This document shows, in pieces, positions 14,192 through 18,321 of a stretch of DNA of 18,321 nt; within the stretch, counting starts at the first letter, position 1; each line of letters begins with the position of its first letter. The stretch comes from Solobacterium sp. (lineage in GTDB: Bacteria; Bacillota_I; Bacilli_A; Erysipelotrichales; Erysipelotrichaceae). The notes under the pieces were generated by a model. That model was given only the letters and a program-made list of their open reading frames with translations. It was not told the DNA's origin and did not search any database. The position numbers were made by a program, and so were the translations under genes. The stretch covers positions 1 to 18,321 of the forward strand of contig JAEEHG010000281.1 of the NCBI GenBank assembly GCA_016280695.1. The letters run 5' to 3'.

Positions 14192-15229
14192 TCATTTTTC
14201 CGTTTGTATAGAGAGGATACGGTGCATATCGGCTGTAAATGTAATTGTGCCGTTGAGATCTGTCCGGTAGACCCGCATTCCATGTTCTTCCAGACGCCTG
14301 ACCAGATTGGCATTCGGCAGCTGGAATTCATTTCCTGCGCCGACGGATATGACAGCATAGTCTGCATCCACTGCATCGAGGAACGGTCCGGCACAGGAAT
14401 CATATGAGCCGTGGTGTCCTGCCCGCAGCACGGTGGCAGACAGATCCTTGCCGGTATCCAGGACAGCATATTCTGCCGGCCAGCCTGCATCTCCAGTAAT
14501 CAGGAAACGAATATCACCATATTCAATTAATACGATTCCTGAATACTGATTCAGATCATCATGCTGCAGGGTTTCGGGTGGTGAAACCATTTTCACATAC
14601 AAGTTAGCGTTTTCACAAATATTGCTGTCCTCTTTTGCTGTCTGGAGATTGAGTGCATGCTGATCCGCGAGTTTTTGTATCAGGCCATAGTAATAATTAT
14701 CTGAAATCAATTCCGGCGGAAATGACGGCTCACAGATATTTCTGACTGTAAACTCTCCTGTTACCCTTCTGACTCCCCCGACATGATCTGCGTGCGGATG
14801 GGTCAGAAACAGCCAGTCAATTACAGTTATGTTTTTTTCTTTCAGGAATTGTATCGTTCGATCAGCGTTTTCCAGCGGACCGCAGTCCACCAGCATGACT
14901 TTACCGTCCGGGAACTCGATCAAGGTCGCGTCCCCCTGCCCCACATCAATGAAGGAAACAGTTATAGGGTCTTCATCGGTATAGAACGGCAGGAGATTCT
15001 TTTCATCCGCGTACCAGCAAAGGCCGAGCAGGATGACGCATAAAACCGACTTCAGAATGGATCCGGTGCGGCTGCGGGGATACGGAAAGACAGCCATGGC
15101 TGTAAACAGCAATATATAAGAGTATTGAATATGCCGGAAAAAACCGCCCAGAAACAGCAGCAGGGCAGCCAGTGACAGGAACAGCCTGAATATGGATTCC
15201 CGGGACAATCCCCCTTTTTTCTTTCTCAT
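14192..15229 (-). CDS. Membrane-anchored ComEC/Rec2-like metallo-beta-lactamase protein
   Basis: 345 residues: an N-terminal membrane part with about two or three hydrophobic segments (roughly 13-31, 36-49 and 59-72) followed by an extracytoplasmic metallo-beta-lactamase domain resembling the C-terminal domain of ComEC. ITVSFIDVGQGDATLIEFPDGKVMLVDCG (89-117), the metal motif HPHADH (H144, H146, D148, H149) with GG after it, ITGDAG (D247) and AGHHGS (H272, H273) are present. The ComEC competence channel domain is absent, so it is not full-length ComEC. Members of this group are suspected hydrolases or nucleases; the substrate is unknown. The start lacks a usable ribosome site (AGAGG is one base from the ATG), and a perfect TATAAT ends six bases upstream, suggesting a leaderless mRNA. 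An internal TTG at codon 8 is the only nearby alternative. Confidence 0.85.
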   Translation of the reverse strand: MRKKKGGLSRESIFRLFLSLAALLLFLGGFFRHIQYSYILLFTAMAVFPYPRSRTGSILKSVLCVILLGLCWYADEKNLLPFYTDEDPITVSFIDVGQGDATLIEFPDGKVMLVDCGPLENADRTIQFLKEKNITVIDWLFLTHPHADHVGGVRRVTGEFTVRNICEPSFPPELISDNYYYGLIQKLADQHALNLQTAKEDSNICENANLYVKMVSPPETLQHDDLNQYSGIVLIEYGDIRFLITGDAGWPAEYAVLDTGKDLSATVLRAGHHGSYDSCAGPFLDAVDADYAVISVGAGNEFQLPNANLVRRLEEHGMRVYRTDLNGTITFTADMHRILSIQTEK

Positions 15230-15235
15230 GCCTCT

Positions 15236-15241
15236 ATTATA
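15236..15241 (-). promoter_or_regulatory. -10 box of the ComEC-like gene (possible leaderless start)
   Basis: Minus-strand TATAAT, perfect to consensus, ending six bases before the ATG at 15229. The -35 position, 16 bases further up, is the T-run (about 15258-15263) that is also the U-tract of the upstream terminator, so promoter and terminator are interleaved in 54 bases. Confidence 0.55.
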
Positions 15242-15258
15242 GCGTTACTCAGGGCGGA

Positions 15259-15286
15259 AAAAAGAAAATGACAGCGGCTGCTGTCA
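15259..15286 (-). terminator. Terminator of the glutamine amidotransferase gene
   Basis: On the minus strand TGACAGC (15286-15280), loop AGCC, GCTGTCA (15275-15269) is a perfect 7-bp stem followed by TTTTCTTTTTT. The TGA stop codon of the upstream gene is the first part of the stem. Confidence 0.85.
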
Positions 15287-15988
15287 TCCTCTGCATACTT
15301 CAACGAAATGTCTGAACAGAGTCATGCTGGCATCATCGGATGCGGCGGTGAACTCCGGATGCCACTGGACACCGAATACATAGCGGTAGCCCGGCAGGTA
15401 GGCCCCTTCCACCAGTCCGTCATCACTTCTGGCCATGATCACCAGATCCTTAGCGGGATCCTTGATCCCCTGATGGTGCACGCTGTTGACCATCAGTCTT
15501 TCCTGCGGGATCAGTTCAGCCAGCGGTGTTCCGGCAATGATATTGACCGCATGTGACAGTTCACTGAACGGCGGCTGCTGACGGTGTGTAACTTCTCTGC
15601 CCAGCTGGCTCGGCAGATCCTGATAGAGGGTTCCGCCCAGAACGACATTCAGCAGCTGCAGGCCGCGGCAGAAACCGAAGACCGGCTTATCGAGTTCCAT
15701 CATCTTTTTCAGCAGCGCAATTTCCGCGTCATCTCTGGCCGGGGTTGTCGGACCGCAGCACGGCAGCTTCTCTTCACCGTACAGCGACGGTTCAAGATCC
15801 GGTGCACCCGGCATCAGGAGTCCGTCAATCAGTCCGGCACTGCGTTCTGTAATCTCCGGATCAGCACAGACCGGAAGAAGCACCGGCACAGCTCCGGCGG
15901 CGAGCAATGCCTGCATGCACTGCTGTACCACATAGTAAGTGTTGTCATCGTCATCAATCATTGGAATAATACCGATTACTGGTTTCAT
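15284..15988 (-). CDS. Class I glutamine amidotransferase, gamma-glutamyl-GABA hydrolase type (C26)
   Basis: Member of the peptidase C26 family, whose best known member PuuD cleaves gamma-glutamyl-GABA in putrescine breakdown. Catalytic triad visible: C107 in FGFCRGLQLLNVVLGGTLYQD (104-124), and H210 and E212 in FGVQWHPE (205-212). NSVHHQGI (168-175) is the usual family block. The oxyanion-loop region reads MPGAPDLEPSLYGEE where the family normally has PGGGDVxPxxYGEE, a small deviation. 234 residues is typical. AGGAGG at 15995-16000 is six bases before the ATG. No other polyamine genes are nearby, so the true substrate is uncertain. It has its own terminator and lies directly after the HU terminator, with a probable promoter in the 36 bases between (TATTAA at 16004-16009). 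Confidence 0.88.
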   Translation of the reverse strand: MKPVIGIIPMIDDDDNTYYVVQQCMQALLAAGAVPVLLPVCADPEITERSAGLIDGLLMPGAPDLEPSLYGEEKLPCCGPTTPARDDAEIALLKKMMELDKPVFGFCRGLQLLNVVLGGTLYQDLPSQLGREVTHRQQPPFSELSHAVNIIAGTPLAELIPQERLMVNSVHHQGIKDPAKDLVIMARSDDGLVEGAYLPGYRYVFGVQWHPEFTAASDDASMTLFRHFVEVCRG

Positions 15989-16024
15989 AAAACGCCTCCT
16001 GATTTAATACGATACACGAAGAAT

Positions 16025-16054
16025 AAAAAAGAGACAACTCATTTGAGCTGTCTC
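16025..16054 (-). terminator. Terminator of the HU gene
   Basis: On the minus strand GAGACAGCTC (16054-16045), loop AAAT, GAGTTGTCTC (16040-16031) forms a 10-bp stem with one G-U pair, followed by six T (16030-16025). It starts eight bases after the hup stop codon. Confidence 0.92.
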
Positions 16055-16062
16055 CCTTTTAT

Positions 16063-16344
16063 TCAGCGGACTTTGTCCTTGAGGCTCTTGGAAGCCTTGA
16101 ATCCGGGTACCTTTGTGGCGTTGATTTCGATCGCTTCCTTGGTCTGCGGATTGATACCGGTCCGGGAAGCCCTCGTCTTGACTTCGAATCTGCCAAAACC
16201 GGTAATGTCGACCCGCTCCCCTTTGATCAGTGCATCGGTAATTGTATCGAATACAAGATCAAGGATTTCCGCGGATTCTTTTTTGGTCAGATCATGCTTT
16301 TCCGCAATGACCTCAGAGATGAATTTCTTGTTGATGCTGTCCAT
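16063..16344 (-). CDS. hup: HU-family DNA-binding protein
   Basis: Nucleoid protein that bends and compacts DNA as a dimer. 93 residues with the full HU layout: N-terminal helices (MDSINKKFISEVIAEKHDLTKKESAEILDLVFDTIT in outline), GERVDITGFGRFEVKTRASRTGINPQT, with the intercalating loop bearing INP, and the C-terminal KVPGFKASKSLKDKVR. The TGxNPxT block identifies HU rather than IHF. GGAGG at 16353-16357 is eight bases before the ATG. Only 24 bases separate it from the upstream phosphoesterase gene and no clear promoter is seen there, so it is probably co-transcribed with ackA and that gene, though a promoter within the upstream coding region is likely for such an abundant protein. Confidence 0.95.
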   Translation of the reverse strand: MDSINKKFISEVIAEKHDLTKKESAEILDLVFDTITDALIKGERVDITGFGRFEVKTRASRTGINPQTKEAIEINATKVPGFKASKSLKDKVR

Positions 16345-16368
16345 GTATGATTCCTCCGTTCAGACAAT

Positions 16369-17322
16369 TTATTGGTCACGGACAGATACTTCGGAAATCA
16401 TTTTATCAATGATTTCATCTACATCTGTCCGGCTGAGATTTTTGACTCCGGCCGCATTGCGGTGTCCGCCGCCCCCGTACAGTCTTGCGATCTCATTGAC
16501 CGCAATGTGTTTGGAACGCAGCGACCCGTCATATCTGTCATCATGCGGATCTTCATGCTGGGTAAAGATTGCCCAGGTCTGAAATTCCCTGACATGCCCG
16601 AGCTCGTCAATGAAATTCCTTGCTTCCGAGCCCGTCATATGCCAGTCAAGCAGGTCCTGGCGGTTCAGAATTACGCAGGCAGAAGATTCCCTGATCACAA
16701 CAGAACGGCGAATGAAACCGGAGAAGCTGAATTCATGCAGAGTCTGATCGAAAAGCTCACGGTTCAGTTCCGGAATATGTATTCCTTTGGAAGCCAGCCA
16801 CGAAGCAGCCGCCAGAGTTGAAGCAGTGGTGTTTGCTGTCCGGAAACAGAGCGTATCCGTCAGCAGTCCGCGGTAAAGACATTCCGCAGTCCGCAGAGAT
16901 ACATTGTACTCAGGTTCCAGCGCCGCAAACAGGTGGGCAAGAATTTCACAGACTGCAGCTGCCTTTTCATCCACATAACGGAGATCCCCGAATGGCTCGT
17001 GATCCGGATGATGATCGATTTTGATCCGGAAAGCTGCCTGGGCAAACCGGGCATCATCCACCCTGTCCTGTCCGGCAGTATCCAGAATGACTGCTGTACT
17101 GCGCCGGATGATATCATCATCTGCCGCATCACTGACCGGAAAATCCCCCTGGATCCCCTGCTCCTGGCCCAAAGCCAGAACAGTCTTATCCGGGAAGTTT
17201 TCCTGCAGCCAGTATTTCAGTCCGAACTGGGCGCCCAGAGCATCGCAGTCAGGCCGCTGATGACGGAAAATCGTGATAATATCAGCCGCTTTCAGTTGTT
17301 CTGCAATCTGTGTTCCTGTCAT
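16369..17322 (-). CDS. nrnA: DHH-family phosphoesterase, NrnA-like (nanoRNase/pAp phosphatase)
   Basis: Predicted to degrade very short RNA oligonucleotides and to dephosphorylate 3'-phosphoadenosine-5'-phosphate. DHH domain: FRHQRPDCDALGAQ (H21, D25, D27), VILDTAGQDR (D81), KIDHHPDH (D103, H104, H105); DHHA1 domain with GGGGHRNAAG (283-292). From ATG 17322 it has 317 residues, close to B. subtilis NrnA (about 313). I prefer this start to the upstream TTG at 17358, which lies inside ackA and adds an unsupported lead. The ATG is one base after the ackA stop (TAA-G-ATG), without a good ribosome site, so translation is probably coupled to ackA. The gene is followed by HU. Family certain; the NrnA role is inferred from length and motifs. 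Confidence 0.87.
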   Translation of the reverse strand: MTGTQIAEQLKAADIITIFRHQRPDCDALGAQFGLKYWLQENFPDKTVLALGQEQGIQGDFPVSDAADDDIIRRSTAVILDTAGQDRVDDARFAQAAFRIKIDHHPDHEPFGDLRYVDEKAAAVCEILAHLFAALEPEYNVSLRTAECLYRGLLTDTLCFRTANTTASTLAAASWLASKGIHIPELNRELFDQTLHEFSFSGFIRRSVVIRESSACVILNRQDLLDWHMTGSEARNFIDELGHVREFQTWAIFTQHEDPHDDRYDGSLRSKHIAVNEIARLYGGGGHRNAAGVKNLSRTDVDEIIDKMISEVSVRDQ

Positions 17323-17323
17323 C

Positions 17324-18321
17324 TTACAGACCAAGCAGACGGACTGTATCGCGGGCAATCATCAGTTCTTCGTTGGTCGGGACAATCCAGACGGCAATCT
17401 TGGAATCCGGCTTGGAGATCAGGCATTCCTTGCCGTGAACCTTGGCGTTGAGATCATAGTCGATGCTCAGGCCCATGCCCTCTTCAAGGTGCTTCAGAAC
17501 ACGCTCACGCATGAAGACATCGTTCTCACCGAGACCGGCTGTGAAGGCGATGGCATCAACATGACCGAGTTCCATGTAGTAACCGCCGACAACGTTGACA
17601 ACGCGGTTGCGGTACAGGTCAGTTGTCAGGATGGCGCGTTCATTGCCTTCGTTGACAGCAGCCTGGATGTCACGGGCGTCACTGGAGATGCCGGATACGC
17701 CGAGCATGCCGGACTTCTTGTTCAGATAGTCATCCATTTCTGCCGGTGTGCAGCCGAGCTTCTTCATCATGTAGAAGACAACAGTCGGGTCGATGTCACC
17801 GGACCGGGTGCCCATCATGATGCCGCCCAGCGGGGTCAGGCCCATGGAGGTGTTGATGCACTTGCCGTTCTTGATGGCGGTGATGGAAGCACCGTTGCCC
17901 AGGTGGCAGGTGATCATGTTCATATCCTTGTAGTCACGGCCCATCAGTTCGGCAGTTCTGCGGTTGACATACATATGGCTTGTGCCGTGCGCACCGTAAC
18001 GGCGGATCTTATAGTCTGTATACCAGTTGTACGGTACCGGGAACATATAGGACTCGGCCGGCATGGTCTGATGGAAAGCTGTGTCGAAGACAAAGACATG
18101 GCCGATCTTCGGCAGCGCATCCCGGAATGCAAAGTAGCAGACCAGATGTGCGTGGTTATGCAGCGGCGCAAGTTCCTTCAGTTCATCAACCTTGGCCACG
18201 ACATCTTCGTCGACGACTACGGACTGGTCAAAATAGGAACCGCCCTGGACGATCCGGTGGCCGGCACCCTGAATCTCGTCAAGTGAAGCAACAATCTTGT
18301 GTTCAACCAGGGACTTCAGCA
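17324..18321 (-). CDS. ackA: Acetate kinase, N-terminal part outside window
   Basis: Interconverts acetyl phosphate plus ADP with acetate plus ATP, the energy-yielding end of acetate fermentation. About 332 residues are visible; some 65 residues at the N-terminus lie beyond the window (the frame is open to the edge, so ATG 18199 is internal). Landmarks: GHRIVQGG, LAPLHN, VFDTAFHQTMP, IRRYGAHGTSH, TCHLGNGASI, LTPLGGIMMGTRSGDIDP, NKKSGMLGVSG, FTAGLGEND and IPTNEELMIARDT. Compared with the Methanosarcina enzyme as I recall it, several conserved positions differ: HGGE reads QGGS, YGFHG reads YGAHG and TPLEG reads TPLGG. The catalytic Arg of GHR, the Asp of FDTAFH, the His of HGTSH, the Arg of GTR and the Glu of GEN are kept. 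First visible gene of an ackA-nrnA-hup run. Confidence 0.93.
   Translation of the reverse strand, partial: LKSLVEHKIVASLDEIQGAGHRIVQGGSYFDQSVVVDEDVVAKVDELKELAPLHNHAHLVCYFAFRDALPKIGHVFVFDTAFHQTMPAESYMFPVPYNWYTDYKIRRYGAHGTSHMYVNRRTAELMGRDYKDMNMITCHLGNGASITAIKNGKCINTSMGLTPLGGIMMGTRSGDIDPTVVFYMMKKLGCTPAEMDDYLNKKSGMLGVSGISSDARDIQAAVNEGNERAILTTDLYRNRVVNVVGGYYMELGHVDAIAFTAGLGENDVFMRERVLKHLEEGMGLSIDYDLNAKVHGKECLISKPDSKIAVWIVPTNEELMIARDTVRLLGL

Noticed and set aside
17323..17358. TTG start extending the NrnA-like gene into ackA
   Set aside because: No family similarity in the extra 12 residues and a coupled ATG exists one base after the ackA stop.
1..18321. tRNA, rRNA, CRISPR arrays or riboswitches
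   Set aside because: No cloverleaf, ribosomal sequence, regularly spaced repeats or recognisable riboswitch core was seen; leaders are short throughout.

Overview
The window looks like part of a moderately GC-rich Bacillota chromosome, most likely the Erysipelotrichia branch. The evidence is the gene set (nusB-xseA-xseB-ispA-dxs-recN in one run, a short pyruvate kinase without the C-terminal PEP-utiliser domain, NrnA-type DHH protein, a single HU), the strong GGAGG-type ribosome sites and the compact hairpin plus U-tract terminators. The class assignment is inference from gene order and protein style; no database was searched.

Left part (1-2961): the end of a chromate-transporter-family membrane protein on the + strand converges, across a shared bidirectional terminator, on a three-gene minus-strand operon (DUF5662-like protein, CoA-type Nudix hydrolase, type II glycerate kinase). 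Middle (3116-13515): pyruvate kinase is transcribed alone and closed by a terminator. It is followed by a tight nine-gene plus-strand operon: nusB, xseA, xseB, ispA, dxs, recN, dinB, a xerD-like tyrosine recombinase and a small SpoT-like HD hydrolase. Neighbouring genes mostly overlap by 1-14 bases. The operon joins rRNA antitermination, isoprenoid precursor synthesis (DXP and prenyl chain formation) and DNA repair or chromosome maintenance. Right part (13527-18321): every gene is on the minus strand: Dabb protein, membrane-anchored ComEC-like metallo-beta-lactamase protein, class I glutamine amidotransferase (C26/PuuD type), HU, NrnA-like DHH phosphoesterase and acetate kinase (5' end outside the window).

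The most interesting object lies in the only long non-coding stretch (13830-14191): a 28-bp sequence at 14160-14187 with the 11-6-11 layout of a Xer/dif chromosome-dimer-resolution site. It lies about 1.1 kb from the xerD-like gene, where flanking genes switch from mostly + to entirely - strand, as expected where replication forks meet. This may be the terminus of the chromosome, with the recombinase encoded beside its own site. Its nearly perfect inverted symmetry raises the possibility of a single-recombinase system. A second recurrent pattern is three promoters whose -10 box ends exactly six bases before an ATG, suggesting leaderless mRNAs. The acetate kinase also carries unusual substitutions at otherwise conserved active-site positions.
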